DNA of 5,001 nt, taken from an uncultured Desulfuromonadales bacterium. GTDB taxonomy: Bacteria > Desulfobacterota > Desulfuromonadia > Desulfuromonadales > Geopsychrobacteraceae. The stretch is from the NCBI GenBank assembly GCA_945788205.1, contig CALZLE010000437.1, forward strand, positions 1 through 5,001. The letters are read 5' to 3'. Below are positions 4,999 to 5,001 of the stretch, in pieces. Position numbers and translations under genes: made by a program. The stretch's first letter is position 1; every line of letters begins with the position of its first letter. The notes beneath the pieces were generated by a model. The model was not told the DNA's origin. It saw only the letters and a program-made list of their open reading frames with translations, and searched no databases.

Positions 4999-5001
4999 GC
5001 C

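Noticed and set aside
1..5001. IHF consensus sites, CRISPR arrays, tRNA or rRNA genes, defence or toxin-antitoxin genes
   Set aside because: I scanned by eye for the IHF core and for repeat-spacer patterns and found no convincing match. All coding space is taken by the five housekeeping genes and the transposase fragment.

Overview
The window holds a compact block of housekeeping genes, all on the minus strand, with the end of an insertion sequence at the left edge. Read in the direction of transcription, right to left, the order is cmk (cytidylate kinase), ispH (HMBPP reductase), rpsA (ribosomal protein S1), sppA (signal peptide peptidase) and ihfB (IHF beta subunit). The gene order, the six-domain S1 protein with a long acidic N-terminus, and near-neutral base composition suggest a Gram-negative bacterium of the Desulfuromonadales/Geobacter/Pelobacter type (former Deltaproteobacteria). 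This assignment is inferred from recalled gene order and protein style, not from a database search.

Layout. Positions 1-127 are the right end of an IS3-family element: the last 30 codons of a plus-strand transposase (stop at 93-95) and a probable terminal inverted repeat ending near 127. The element stops only 13 bases from the ihfB stop codon, and the two genes converge. ihfB occupies 141-419, sppA 455-1345, rpsA 1408-3171, ispH 3368-4210 and cmk 4210-4893. No other gene is seen in the 196-base gap between ispH and rpsA or in the 108 bases to the right of cmk; both contain candidate promoters and leader structures. I corrected the starts of cmk, ispH, rpsA and ihfB to positions that have a Shine-Dalgarno sequence at workable spacing and match the family N-termini.

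Transcription, as inferred from sequence. A candidate promoter at 4968-4998 with a terminator-like hairpin in its leader serves cmk-ispH, which share one base at a TGATG junction. A second candidate promoter at 3237-3265, with an AT-rich upstream flank and a leader hairpin, serves rpsA. A textbook intrinsic terminator at 1358-1390 follows rpsA and ends 12 bases before the sppA start codon, so sppA-ihfB must depend on read-through or on a promoter I could not identify. The only terminator-like hairpin after ihfB (67-93) lies inside the IS, within the last codons of the transposase.

The genes cover nucleotide supply (Cmk), isoprenoid synthesis by the MEP pathway (IspH), translation initiation (S1), membrane proteolysis (SppA) and DNA bending (IHF). 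I found no undescribed multi-gene system here; the points of interest are regulatory architecture and the IS junction.
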